DNA from: a virus
IMG/VR virus record: IMGVR_UViG_3300044684_000361
Coordinates: 1 to 64,000 of that record
Direction: 5' to 3' (one strand)
DNA: 64,000 nt
Below, in pieces: positions 57,007-64,000 of the stretch. Every line of letters begins with the position of its first letter. Within the stretch, counting starts at the first letter, position 1. The notes beneath the pieces were generated by a model. The model ran no database searches. It saw nothing but the letters and a program-made list of their open reading frames with translations, and was not told the origin of the DNA. Made by a program: the position numbers and the translations under genes.

Positions 57007-58682
57007 CAGCCCCGCAGGAGAATGATCCCGTCTCCGTCTCCCAGTGTAACACCGGCAAAGAGAGCCCCTGAGTTGATAGTCGGTTGCTGGCTACCGGTGA
57101 GGAAATGCCACACCCCGGGGAGCATGGAGGTAGTCACAGTCTGGGAGCCATTGCCCCTCGGATTCACGATCGCAACCCCGCCCGTGAACTGGCGTGACCA
57201 GATCCCGAACGTTCCCCCTGCCCAGGTAGCCGTGCTGGGGCGTGTGGTCAGGGGAAAGCCGAGGTAGCCCCTCGGGACATTCACTTGGGTGAGAGAGTCA
57301 TCCCCGTACTCGTCATACCACCTGAGTGTCGCATAGTCGTACGTGCTGATTGTTCCGGGAGCAAAGTAACCATCGTCCATGAGCGCGGTGCAGAGCCCAT
57401 AGCGCAGAGTCTGATACTCCAGGGCGCTGCCGGCCGTGACGTTGGTCGGGGTCCCGTTGACGGGGAAGGAGGAGGGGTGATTGCCATCCGTGGTCGGAAA
57501 CCGGCATCCCAGGCCTACCATCTTGGGCGGCAGGCAGAAATCCATCCCCAGGTAGTAGTTGGCGAGCGTATTGGCCCACCCTGAAGGATCGAGCTTCCCG
57601 GTGCTGAAATTACCCGTCTGGAAAAACTCCCAGGCATTTCCCCCGGCGAACATCGCGCTCTCCAGCAAGCCACCCTGGAGGTTGTCCAGGCCGGAATTGA
57701 GGAGGGCCGTCCGGCCAAACTGATAAGCGTTGGCGTACTGGCCAAAGTTGCCGAATGCATAGGTGACCGCTCCAGGCTGGTAGAGACCCACCATGATCTG
57801 GAACTGGTCGAAGGCGTTTCGATTACCGCGCGCCATGAGCGGCTGCACGGTGTCGAAGTTGGGGAATCCACCGCCTTGCTGGGCGCCAGGAGCCAGAGTG
57901 AGACCATCCAAGGAGGAATTTGGAACCGTCCCTGAGCCATCAAGGGCGGCGAAAACGTTATCGAGGAACATTCCTCCACAGGAGGGGGAGGCCATCTGCG
58001 GATTGAAGCTGAAGCGACTGTCTACCCCGGCAGAGGGTCGAACGACGTATTTGAGCGCAGCATAGTTTCCAAGAGAGCGCGCAGGGCCCTGTGCTCCTGT
58101 AGGTGAGCCGGAGGAAGTCGAACCGTAATTCGACCCACAGATGGATGCCCCCACTCCAGCGTTACCGACTCCGGTAGGCCATGCTGCCGAATAATTGACA
58201 AGATTAGTGCCTCCTCCAGCAGGAGTGATGGTGCCCGTGCCCCCGGTTGATTCATAAAGCCACCAGTTATTGTTTTGGACCAATGTGAAATACTGTTGAT
58301 ACGCCGATCCAGTGGCCACCCCGCTCATCATCATCTGGTAGTAGAAGGGCAGACAGCGGCGTGTCTTGGACTTCTGTACCGTATAGCTGGCGTTCTTCAA
58401 CAGCGCCTGTGTGAGATTCTCGCGGTCGCGATTCCCGTTGGAATCCCAACCTTCCGTACTGCCATTCAGGATGGCAATGTCGTAAGCCCCGATGGCCTGG
58501 ATTGCGTTGTAGGCAGCGGTCCCATTGGCAGCCGTGGTCCAGGCCGGGAATCCAGTCCCAGCGCTTGATCCGTAGCTTTGGTCTCCACCAACGAACACCC
58601 CCATGACACGGGGGAAGGCGAGACCTACTGAAACGACAGTGGTGTAGGCTCTATTTTTTGGCCCGAACCATCTTTGAGTCAT
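57006..58682 (-). CDS. Glycoside-hydrolase-like virion protein (GHL15-like)
   Basis: The 558-residue protein starts at ATG 58682. It has a TIM-barrel-like layout with GMFLDNVFAALDGSG near residues 215-230. The C-terminal VAIVNPRGNGSQTV and GVTLGDGDGIILLRG resemble the GHL15 hypothetical glycoside-hydrolase group. A signal peptide is not evident. It could help the particle cross a polysaccharide layer. The fold call is from memory of motif patterns. Confidence 0.5.
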   Translation of the reverse strand: MTQRWFGPKNRAYTTVVSVGLAFPRVMGVFVGGDQSYGSSAGTGFPAWTTAANGTAAYNAIQAIGAYDIAILNGSTEGWDSNGNRDRENLTQALLKNASYTVQKSKTRRCLPFYYQMMMSGVATGSAYQQYFTLVQNNNWWLYESTGGTGTITPAGGGTNLVNYSAAWPTGVGNAGVGASICGSNYGSTSSGSPTGAQGPARSLGNYAALKYVVRPSAGVDSRFSFNPQMASPSCGGMFLDNVFAALDGSGTVPNSSLDGLTLAPGAQQGGGFPNFDTVQPLMARGNRNAFDQFQIMVGLYQPGAVTYAFGNFGQYANAYQFGRTALLNSGLDNLQGGLLESAMFAGGNAWEFFQTGNFSTGKLDPSGWANTLANYYLGMDFCLPPKMVGLGCRFPTTDGNHPSSFPVNGTPTNVTAGSALEYQTLRYGLCTALMDDGYFAPGTISTYDYATLRWYDEYGDDSLTQVNVPRGYLGFPLTTRPSTATWAGGTFGIWSRQFTGGVAIVNPRGNGSQTVTTSMLPGVWHFLTGSQQPTINSGALFAGVTLGDGDGIILLRG

Positions 58683-58983
58683 GCGAGGCACTCCGACTTT
58701 GGTCTGCCTCAAGAGTCTGGATCTTCTTGCGCGCTCCTTCCAGTTGTTCGAGCAGTTGAGCCTTCTCCTCATCGAGGCCCCGGAGCCGCAAGGCCTGGCG
58801 ACGGATCAAGGCAATGGCGTCGCGGATCTCATCTGCGAGCCATGCCTCGATTTTGTCGCTGTCCTTCACCCGTCGCGGGTGAGTCTTCACCATATCCCCC
58901 ACGAGGCGCCTCTCCAGGCGCTCTGTGATGAGGTTGTAGTCAGCATCCGAGCCCTTTGCAGAGCCAGGAGGGGAGCCAACCAT
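58651..58983 (-). CDS. Coiled-coil protein
   Basis: The 110-residue protein has a helical C-terminal half (LRGLDEEKAQLLEQLEGARK), typical of a coiled coil. It overlaps the glycoside-hydrolase-like gene by 32 bases. The role is unknown. Confidence 0.55.
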   Translation of the reverse strand: MVGSPPGSAKGSDADYNLITERLERRLVGDMVKTHPRRVKDSDKIEAWLADEIRDAIALIRRQALRLRGLDEEKAQLLEQLEGARKKIQTLEADQSRSASHDSKMVRAKK

Positions 58984-59001
58984 GCCGGCAGAGCCAGCCG
59001 A

Positions 59002-59406
59002 TCAGGCCACTACAACCGTTGGAGGGTTCGGCTGAACGCTGGCGGTGAATGAGAACTCCGCGCCCCAGGCGGTAGCCCCAAGAGCGGTGACCGCCTGGGC
59101 GGCTGCCTCGTAATTACCCGCCGTGGTGACGCCGAGCGCCGCCAGGGTCACCGCGAGCGGATTCGCCGTGGCCGGGATCGTGGTCATGAAGGGATAGGTC
59201 CCGGCCGTGCCCGTTGAGGGGCGAACGCCCACATTGTAGGAAATGGCGGGAGCAGCCCCTGGAGGACTGTTGGTCGCGGGGACTACGGTGACGGAGGCCG
59301 ATGCAACATTGACGGTAGGTGAACTCACGAGAATGATTCCTGAGTGAGGCGTTGAAAAGTCAGGGCCCACGGCAAACACGGGCCCCGTATGTGCGAATGG
59401 GGTCAA
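59002..59406 (-). CDS. Ig-like or fibronectin-like virion protein
   Basis: The 134-residue protein is Pro/Thr/Val/Ala-rich with beta-strand alternation (GNYEAAAQAVTALGATAWGAEFSF near the end, shown in two parts). This fits a single Ig-like domain often carried on phage surfaces. The 4-base overlap with its neighbour places it in the same operon. Confidence 0.5.
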   Translation of the reverse strand: MTPFAHTGPVFAVGPDFSTPHSGIILVSSPTVNVASASVTVVPATNSPPGAAPAISYNVGVRPSTGTAGTYPFMTTIPATANPLAVTLAALGVTTAGNYEAAAQAVTALGATAWGAEFSFTASVQPNPPTVVVA

Positions 59407-59657
59407 GAGACAGACTTCGCAGAAGGAGGGCGTAGATTGACTTCTTCTTCCTGAACATGCTTCAAAGCATCCTTCACGCAGAATTCAAAGAATTCTGCAT
59501 CATGGATGTTGGTCAACATGGATGCGTCCGGCTGTTCAGGCACACCAGGCAGGAGCAGGATGTATGGATAGCCTTTTCCGAAGATATCCTCTACGAGTTT
59601 CTGGATCTGCGGAGCCATGATATCGGTGGCCCGAGCCAGGGATTTTTCATCCAGCAC
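59403..59657 (-). CDS. Hypothetical protein
   Basis: The 84-residue protein has ATDIMAPQIQKLVEDIFGKG and a second helical half ending near EEEVNLRPPSAKSV. It overlaps the next gene by 11 bases. No family is recognised. Confidence 0.58.
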   Translation of the reverse strand: MLDEKSLARATDIMAPQIQKLVEDIFGKGYPYILLLPGVPEQPDASMLTNIHDAEFFEFCVKDALKHVQEEEVNLRPPSAKSVS

Positions 59658-59829
59658 TTTGCTTACTCCTCGCGAATTCAGCCAGGACGCGATTGCGAAA
59701 ACGAATGGCCTCGGCCTTGCTCATCGCGGGAGGCAGCTTACCATGGCGTCGATAGTAGTCAGCGGCAAAGAGCGCCATCCTGGCCGCCTGTTTGGCGGCC
59801 TTCACTTTTCTACGAATCCCCTTACGCAT
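59647..59829 (-). CDS. Small basic protein
   Basis: The 60-residue protein starts at ATG 59829 and is strongly basic (RKGIRRKVKAAKQAARMALF, then RRHGKLPPAMSKAEAIRFRN). Its high Arg/Lys content suggests nucleic-acid binding. It overlaps its neighbours by 8 and 11 bases. Confidence 0.6.
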   Translation of the reverse strand: MRKGIRRKVKAAKQAARMALFAADYYRRHGKLPPAMSKAEAIRFRNRVLAEFARSKQSAG

Positions 59830-60136
59830 GAGCCTTGATCCTGCTCGGTGGCACGTAGAAAGGCATGGCGCTCCAGTCCCCCAGAGGCTCCTTCGGTGGC
59901 TTCTTCTTGCGCAGAAAGCACACCGGAATGTAGAGCTTGCCTGCCACCCCGCAATAAGTTCTTTCAATGGGATGAGAGATGCGATGGCACTGTGTGGGAC
60001 CTGCGGTCCGAAAGCTTTCAATATTCGTTCCGCCCTTCATCTCAAGGGGACCCATGATGGTCACTTCATCCCCATGAAACCGGGAGCCAGGATTATGCAC
60101 GATGGCGATCTCGCCCACTTCGAAGTTCTCACACAT
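59822..60136 (-). CDS. Hypothetical protein
   Basis: The 104-residue protein starts at ATG 60136. It is beta-rich (GEIAIVHNPGSRFHGDEVTI), with basic KKKPPKEPLGDW near its C-terminus. The N-terminal part resembles small phage proteins of a KOW/SH3-like shape. The function is unknown. Confidence 0.55.
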   Translation of the reverse strand: MCENFEVGEIAIVHNPGSRFHGDEVTIMGPLEMKGGTNIESFRTAGPTQCHRISHPIERTYCGVAGKLYIPVCFLRKKKPPKEPLGDWSAMPFYVPPSRIKAHA

Positions 60137-60554
60137 ATTCCAACACCTTCTGGCCAGCAACAGCTTTGTTGATATCCGCGATGAGCTTGTCCAACTCATC
60201 AGCACGCGGCTTGGGCTTCTCGTGGCCATGGTACCTTTCCGCGTACTGGCGTAAGGCACGTGCGCAGGCAGCGGCATCATTTTTCCAGTCTGGCTCAAAC
60301 CCGTGGAGCCGGACATAGATCTCATAGGCCGTAAGCCCGAATGCCGTGTAGGCGACACCATCCCACCAATGATATTGGCGAGAGCCAACCTGACGATTCA
60401 GAAAATATCCAATCCAGGCCAATGCACAAGCGGAGCAGAAAGAGTCAGTCGAAGCATCTGACTCAGGGACCGCTCCAGATTCGAAAAAAAAGTCAGCCGG
60501 ATTGCGCTCGATGTGATCAGCCGCTTCCGTGATCGCCGTATAGAGATTGGTCAT
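60129..60554 (-). CDS. Hypothetical protein
   Basis: The 141-residue protein starts at ATG 60554. It is mainly helical with a Trp/Tyr-rich middle (SRQYHWWDGVAYTAFGLTAY). The conserved-looking HGFEPDWKNDAAACARAL follows. No family is recognised. It overlaps its neighbours by 8 and 4 bases. Confidence 0.58.
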   Translation of the reverse strand: MTNLYTAITEAADHIERNPADFFFESGAVPESDASTDSFCSACALAWIGYFLNRQVGSRQYHWWDGVAYTAFGLTAYEIYVRLHGFEPDWKNDAAACARALRQYAERYHGHEKPKPRADELDKLIADINKAVAGQKVLEYV

Positions 60555-60724
60555 GATGCCTCGTCCTCCGCAAAGATGGGATGTTTGCCTAAAGTGGCCC
60601 ACTTCAGATAGTGGGCACGAGTGGAGGGATGGAGCCGCTCCCAAGAAGGGCAATCCGTCCATCCCTTGAACTTCCGATCGTTCTCAAACAGCTTCCTCGC
60701 CTTGGTCTCGATGTCCTCGGTCAT
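60551..60724 (-). CDS. Small hypothetical protein, first gene after operator site 4
   Basis: The 57-residue protein has GGGGAGG six bases before its ATG. It starts TEDIETKARKLFENDRKFKG and ends with an acidic tail. It is the first gene after the operator-like site at 60758, so it probably heads a separate leftward transcription unit. Confidence 0.62.
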   Translation of the reverse strand: MTEDIETKARKLFENDRKFKGWTDCPSWERLHPSTRAHYLKWATLGKHPIFAEDEAS

Positions 60725-60757
60725 CGCGAGCCTCCCCGTGAAGTTGTTAACCGATAA

Positions 60758-60775
60758 TGTACAGCTAACTAGACA
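60758..60775. promoter_or_regulatory. Operator-like palindrome, site 4
   Basis: TGTACAG-CTAA-CTAGACA has one mismatch to the operator consensus. On the minus strand its half-site reads CTGTACATT, the same word as at site 1, where it holds the -10 box TACATT. No good -35 was found. It lies 34 bases before the gene at 60724 and overlaps the 3' end of the Ref-like gene. Confidence 0.58.
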
Positions 60776-61146
60776 CGACGGGGTAGTACTTTCGACCCTG
60801 GCCAGGGGCAAGGAAGTCCCAGACGCGCCTGAAGCTGTTCCCACATCTCCCGCTCCGAGCAGAGCGCCTTGGCGAAGGACTTGCGTCCCCCAGAGATCGA
60901 GACACGGTAGCGCTCGGGGAGGTGGGTGAGCTGATGAGCGTCCCAGTCGCCCTGATGGTGGCCTCGACAGAGGAACATGGTGTGGAAGTGGGAGATTCTA
61001 CGCCCACCATCGAGAAGGTGATGGAGTTCAAGATTTTTAACATTCCGAGTTCCTGTGGCCGCCAGGCACGCACAACATCCCATGGGGCGCATCATGTCAA
61101 TGCGCGCCTGTTCCTCCTCGGTGGGAGGAGGTAGAGCAGTCTTCAT
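60769..61146 (-). CDS. Ref-like RecA-dependent HNH nuclease
   Basis: The 125-residue protein starts at ATG 61146. CCACLAATGT (about 24-33), LELHHLLDGGRRISHFHTMF (about 40-59) and LCRGHHQGDW (about 60-69) match the zinc-binding and HNH-like pattern of phage P1 Ref (recombination enhancement function). Ref cleaves DNA within RecA-made D-loops. Its basic C-terminus suits DNA binding. Function by similarity of motifs only. Confidence 0.78.
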   Translation of the reverse strand: MKTALPPPTEEEQARIDMMRPMGCCACLAATGTRNVKNLELHHLLDGGRRISHFHTMFLCRGHHQGDWDAHQLTHLPERYRVSISGGRKSFAKALCSEREMWEQLQARLGLPCPWPGSKVLPRRV

Positions 61147-61189
61147 GGGGAAGGCAGTGTAGCGCGAAGAGGAGAGCCCCGGTGCCAGC

Positions 61190-61209
61190 AACCCTGCCGG
61201 GGGCAGGTT
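61190..61209. other. Small hairpin in the intergenic gap
   Basis: AAC-C-CTGCC-GGG-GGCAG-GTT folds with one bulged base in the 123-base gap 61147-61269. There is no T-run; an attenuator is possible. No gene is seen in the gap. Confidence 0.35.
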
Positions 61210-61269
61210 TAGGAGGAGCACTGTGTGGGACAGATGCTCGCCCGCTGTGGCTGCGGGACTTCGGAAAGT

Positions 61270-61449
61270 CTAGTGGAAACCTACGATCTGTTTGCGGCTT
61301 TCGATCAGATTATTGGCAGCCTTCAGCGCTTCGCGCATGAGGCCGATGGCCTCTTCCTTGCGCTCCTTGGAGATTTTCTCGGTCAGGAGCGAGAGCGCCA
61401 ATTCCAGCGTGGTCTTGTGATCGGCCAGCAGCTCATCGAGGGTCATCAT
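61270..61449 (-). CDS. Small helical protein
   Basis: The 59-residue protein starts at ATG 61449 (4-base overlap). It contains MMTLDELLADHKTTLELALS and is entirely helical. No family is recognised. Confidence 0.58.
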   Translation of the reverse strand: MMTLDELLADHKTTLELALSLLTEKISKERKEEAIGLMREALKAANNLIESRKQIVGFH

Positions 61450-61649
61450 GACTTTCTTTTCAGATTCGGGACGATGTGGACTTCGAGCTGTGGAACGGGA
61501 TGCCGACATCTTTCGCATATCACGCTTCCATCACTGCGCAGAGCAAAGGTGTGATTCTGACAGCTGCAGGTGGCGCAGCCGCACACCCAGATCGTCTGTC
61601 CGGGGTGAGCCGGTACTTTCCGCAGCTCCGGTCGTGGCCCGCCAATCAT
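61446..61649 (-). CDS. Zinc-ribbon protein
   Basis: The 67-residue protein has CGCATCSCQNHTFALRSDG (about 24-42) and CERCRHP (about 45-51), matching a small phage zinc-ribbon family. The start is uncertain because the 5' end overlaps another gene by 119 bases; a start within the overlap is possible. Confidence 0.6.
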   Translation of the reverse strand: MIGGPRPELRKVPAHPGQTIWVCGCATCSCQNHTFALRSDGSVICERCRHPVPQLEVHIVPNLKRKS

Positions 61650-61749
61650 CCTCGTACTCGTGACAAAAGCCACAGTAACGATACCGGATATCGTTTGGGT
61701 TGTAACTGCTACGCTGGCAGCGCGGACACGTGTACGATGGAGGGCTCAA
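61531..61749 (-). CDS. Zinc-ribbon protein with conserved SYNPND motif
   Basis: The 72-residue protein has YTCPRCQRSSYNPNDIRYRY (about 6-25) and CGFCHEYEDDW (about 26-36), a recognisable phage zinc-ribbon family. The last half overlaps the neighbour in another frame and looks less conserved. Confidence 0.62.
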   Translation of the reverse strand: MSPPSYTCPRCQRSSYNPNDIRYRYCGFCHEYEDDWRATTGAAESTGSPRTDDLGVRLRHLQLSESHLCSAQ

Positions 61750-62030
61750 GTGGGGATATCCTCCCAGCCCGTCACCTCCAGCTCCACGTGCTTATTGGCT
61801 TCTTCGAGGGAGTAGCGCATGGCCTCTTGAATGAGGGCTTTGTAACGCTGGAACAGCTCCGGGCGCTCATGCATGGGACGCGCTATGATCCGGGCGATCT
61901 CGTAACTATCCACCTTCTTACCCTCATCGCCGATCAGAACGAAGCGGGTCACCAGCTCGCTGCCTTCCGAGCTGAACACAATACGCATATCGGCCTGAGT
62001 GCCTATGGGCTTCGTACTCTCTTCAATCAT
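61746..62030 (-). CDS. Hypothetical protein
   Basis: The 94-residue protein starts at ATG 62030 (4-base overlap); 62036 is an alternative. It has a beta-rich first half (RIVFSSEGSELVTRFVLIGD) and a helical second half. No family is recognised. Confidence 0.58.
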   Translation of the reverse strand: MIEESTKPIGTQADMRIVFSSEGSELVTRFVLIGDEGKKVDSYEIARIIARPMHERPELFQRYKALIQEAMRYSLEEANKHVELEVTGWEDIPT

Positions 62031-62359
62031 TGCCATGACTCCTTCGGCTCCAGGCCCACTCCATCCCGATAGATTTCGCGTTGCTCACGGGAGATGTCAG
62101 CCGGGTCCTCACCCGCATCGATGCGGCGACGGATTTCGGCCTGGATACGATGGGCATCCTGCTCCAGATCTTTGGCCATCGCGCGCAGCACCTGGGGAAG
62201 CCATAGGGCATGGGAAGCCTTGCCATCCATGGCTGCCTGGGAGCCATACTTGCCATCCATGACGATGCATAGCACGCCTTTGGCCTCGCACTTGGCCCGA
62301 AACTCCTCCACAAGGCCTCTATAAAAGGCTGTGGCCTCTTCTTCTGTTTTCAACATCAT
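62027..62359 (-). CDS. Hypothetical protein
   Basis: The 110-residue protein starts at ATG 62359 (4-base overlap). LKTEEEATAFYRGLVEEFRA and GVLCIVMDGKYGSQAAM suggest an alpha/beta fold; the C-terminal half is helical. No family is recognised. Confidence 0.58.
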   Translation of the reverse strand: MMLKTEEEATAFYRGLVEEFRAKCEAKGVLCIVMDGKYGSQAAMDGKASHALWLPQVLRAMAKDLEQDAHRIQAEIRRRIDAGEDPADISREQREIYRDGVGLEPKESWQ

Positions 62360-62928
62360 GGGCTCCTTTGGAACATCCAAGGCTCGGTGCGGAAGGTGGG
62401 AACTACCTTGCCATTCTCCCATGGCTCCAGCATCAGGCTCGTACTTTGGAGCTGTGGCCCTTCAAAGAAAAGGACCTGAGCGCCCCGCTCGAACTTGATG
62501 CTGTGGATCTGCTCATGGGTCATGGAGTAAGTATCACCCGCCTTCCAGTTGTCCGTGGTGGGATACCAGAAAGTGGGCGCGTCATCACGGGAATGGACGT
62601 AGTCCAAGAGGCCGTTTTTGCCACACACCTGATTGATGGTGGAGATACACCAGGGCTCACAGAAGTCGCTTCCTCGGCGGAAGATCGTATTGTGTACCTG
62701 GCCTTTCAGAACAAGGCAGGTGAAGTCGAATCGGTGGCTGTGAGGCGTGATGAATTCCATGGTGGTACGTTCGGCGGAAAAGAGACGGACCTTGCCGAAC
62801 TCCCCACCACCTACAAGATGACTCGTCAGCCCGGGAGCGATGTAGTTGCCCAGACGGTTGTGCTTCATGGGCTGGATCGCGGCCAGGATGGCGTCCAGAT
62901 CCGGGTTCTTGATATCACGATCATTCAT
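62356..62928 (-). CDS. Cupin-like protein
   Basis: The 190-residue protein starts at ATG 62928. It has TTMEFITPHSHRFDFTCLVL (about 55-74), with His63 and His65 as candidate metal ligands. TYSMTHEQIHSIKFERGAQV (about 137-156) follows as the second motif zone. It is longer than the cupin at 33891 and not clearly homologous beyond the fold. Function is unknown; binding of a small ligand or sugar is likely. Confidence 0.55.
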   Translation of the reverse strand: MNDRDIKNPDLDAILAAIQPMKHNRLGNYIAPGLTSHLVGGGEFGKVRLFSAERTTMEFITPHSHRFDFTCLVLKGQVHNTIFRRGSDFCEPWCISTINQVCGKNGLLDYVHSRDDAPTFWYPTTDNWKAGDTYSMTHEQIHSIKFERGAQVLFFEGPQLQSTSLMLEPWENGKVVPTFRTEPWMFQRSP

Positions 62929-63133
62929 ATGGAGTTCTCTTGACGCCTTCCTCCACAAACTCAATGGGCCCTCCTGTCAGCTGCCCCTTATCAATCACAG
63001 CCTTGAACGCTTTCCACTCCTCATTACGAAAGACCAGAGTCCCACAGTTCCCCAGGGACAGGGTGCCTTTACCTGCAAAGAGACGTACATGAGTATGGCC
63101 ACCCAGGGTCTCGTAACGGAAACGGAACAACAT
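62921..63133 (-). CDS. Small hypothetical protein
   Basis: The 70-residue protein is beta-rich at its start (GGHTHVRLFAGKGTLSLGNC) then helical (WKAFKAVIDKG). It shares one base with the next gene. A small phage family of this pattern exists; the function is unknown. Confidence 0.58.
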   Translation of the reverse strand: MLFRFRYETLGGHTHVRLFAGKGTLSLGNCGTLVFRNEEWKAFKAVIDKGQLTGGPIEFVEEGVKRTPYE

Positions 63134-63519
63134 TATTGACTCCCTGACTGTGGTACTTCGGGCATTGGCTCGAACCCCATCGCCTTGTCACGGCTGTCGA
63201 TCGCGGCACGGAGCGCTTGGTTCTCGGTCCTCAGCCGCTCCACCTCGTTCGCCTCTGCGCTCGCGGCAGCCATTAGACGCTCGATGTCATGCTTGGCGTT
63301 CTGCAGCTCCTGCTGGTAGTTCGCCAGCCCTTCCTCGGCCAGGGAGAGCTCGCGGCGGAGATGGTGGCACTCATCGAAGAGGGCGCATGCATTGCGCCCT
63401 TGCTCATCTCGCTCAGCCTTCCACTGGCGGGAGCCGAGTGTGTATCCTCGCCACGCGCTGTAGTAGATCAGCCCAACCACTGAGAGCCCCAGCAGTGAAC
63501 TCAGGGCGATCGCGCTCAT
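63133..63519 (-). CDS. Membrane-anchored coiled-coil protein
   Basis: The 128-residue protein starts at ATG 63519. One membrane helix (LSSLLGLSVVGLIYYSAWRG, about 6-25) precedes a long coiled coil (HHLRRELSLAEEGLANYQQE onward). It is architecturally like the protein at 21114-21503 and like i-spanins, but lies far from the lysis genes. Confidence 0.6.
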   Translation of the reverse strand: MSAIALSSLLGLSVVGLIYYSAWRGYTLGSRQWKAERDEQGRNACALFDECHHLRRELSLAEEGLANYQQELQNAKHDIERLMAAASAEANEVERLRTENQALRAAIDSRDKAMGFEPMPEVPQSGSQ

Positions 63520-63701
63520 GGCTTCTCCTGCTGGCCCGTCGTGGGGACAGAAAGTCGCGTATGTTCGGCGGCCAACGCTGCGCACAGAGTAGGGCATTCC
63601 CGCACAGCGGTATTGAAATACCACGCCAAGTCCTTTTCGTCGTCGTACCAGTATTCGACGAACAGCTTCACCAGCTTGTCGCGTTCCTCTAGAGGCGTCA
63701 T
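63516..63701 (-). CDS. Small hypothetical protein
   Basis: The 61-residue protein overlaps its neighbours by 4 bases. It has an aromatic stretch (FVEYWYDDEKDLAWYFNTAV) and two cysteines. No family is recognised. Confidence 0.55.
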   Translation of the reverse strand: MTPLEERDKLVKLFVEYWYDDEKDLAWYFNTAVRECPTLCAALAAEHTRLSVPTTGQQEKP

Positions 63702-63946
63702 GGCTCACCACTCACGGTTAGAGCGCGCATCTTGTCCGCCGCTTCCTTGGCTGCGTTCCAGATCCAATCGACCGGGCACATGCCAGTGTGGCCACGAGGA
63801 GAGCCGTCACACTCGTCAGTCCAGTCCTGAGTGTGGTGATATGACTTGCCCGCGCACGCGACCGCCGAGAGAATCTTGTCGATCTCCGGAACGCCGGTCT
63901 CGCCGAAACCGTAGTAGTAGGCGTTCATTCGTAGCTTTTCAGCCAT
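63698..63946 (-). CDS. Small Cys-containing hypothetical protein
   Basis: The 82-residue protein contains YHHTQDWTDECDGSPRGHTG (about 36-55) and MCPVDWIWNAAKEAAD, giving a cluster of Cys/His/Trp residues that may bind zinc. It overlaps its neighbour by 4 bases. Confidence 0.55.
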   Translation of the reverse strand: MAEKLRMNAYYYGFGETGVPEIDKILSAVACAGKSYHHTQDWTDECDGSPRGHTGMCPVDWIWNAAKEAADKMRALTVSGEP

Positions 63947-63963
63947 GCTGATCTCCTGCGCTG

Positions 63964-64000
63964 TCAGGCTTCTCCTGAGTCGAAGACGACGGGGCAGCGT
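63964..64000 (-). CDS. 3' end of a gene cut by the window edge
   Basis: On the minus strand an open frame enters from the right edge and stops at 63964-63966, in line with the compact leftward gene chain. Only about 11 codons are visible, so nothing can be said of its product. Confidence 0.3.
   Translation of the reverse strand, partial: RCPVVFDSGEA

Noticed and set aside
1-64000. CRISPR array, insertion sequence or integrase
   Set aside because: No regularly spaced repeats, transposase or recombinase motifs were seen on either strand.

Overview
The window reads as part of a large tailed-phage (Caudoviricetes) genome or prophage. Almost every base is coding, neighbouring genes mostly overlap by 4 to 8 bases (ATGA or GTGA junctions), and there is a full virion block: terminase, portal, scaffold, capsid, tail and fibres. 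The lysis block has a nested Rz/Rz1-type spanin pair whose outer partner has a lipobox, so the host is most likely Gram-negative. No integrase, transposase or CRISPR array was seen. The window cuts a gene at its left edge and probably another at its right edge, so the genome is longer than 64 kb.

Layout. 1-7.8 kb (+ strand, visibly less GC-rich): a CobS/MoxR-type AAA+ ATPase with a partner gene, a DoxX-like membrane protein, a phage sigma-70-like factor, a TOPRIM primase-like protein and a DnaB-like helicase. Two intergenic regions here share a promoter-like element (GGTGTA-N18-GATACTA). 7.8-11.5 kb (+): small accessory genes, several with zinc-ribbon motifs, including an N4 gp49/Sf6 gp66-family protein and a NADAR-family protein, ending in a tRNA-like gene at 11541-11612 whose anticodon arm is abnormal. 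11.9-21.5 kb: a regulatory switch (a leftward Cro-like repressor facing a rightward promoter at 13040) followed by a long rightward operon with zinc-ribbon proteins, a LuxR-type HTH protein, a ParB-like DGQHR protein, a low-molecular-weight tyrosine-phosphatase-like protein and a CDC48/FtsH-type AAA+ ATPase.

21.5-60.7 kb (- strand): lysis genes (spanins, holin candidates, GH108 muramidase), then large internal/ejection proteins, tail and fibre proteins, a tailspike-like beta-helix protein, capsid, scaffold, a GroES-like co-chaperonin, portal, both terminase subunits and a glycoside-hydrolase-like protein. 60.7-64 kb (-): small accessory genes including a Ref-type HNH nuclease and a cupin-like protein.

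Regulation. A single operator-like palindrome (TGTACAG-N4-CTGTACA) occurs at four places: over the -10 boxes of three rightward promoters (13.06, 15.30 and 18.36 kb) and upstream of the leftward cluster at 60.76 kb. This suggests one repressor, plausibly the Cro-like protein at 12749-13006, governs a dispersed regulon. Functional names below come from motifs read by eye; none was checked by database search.
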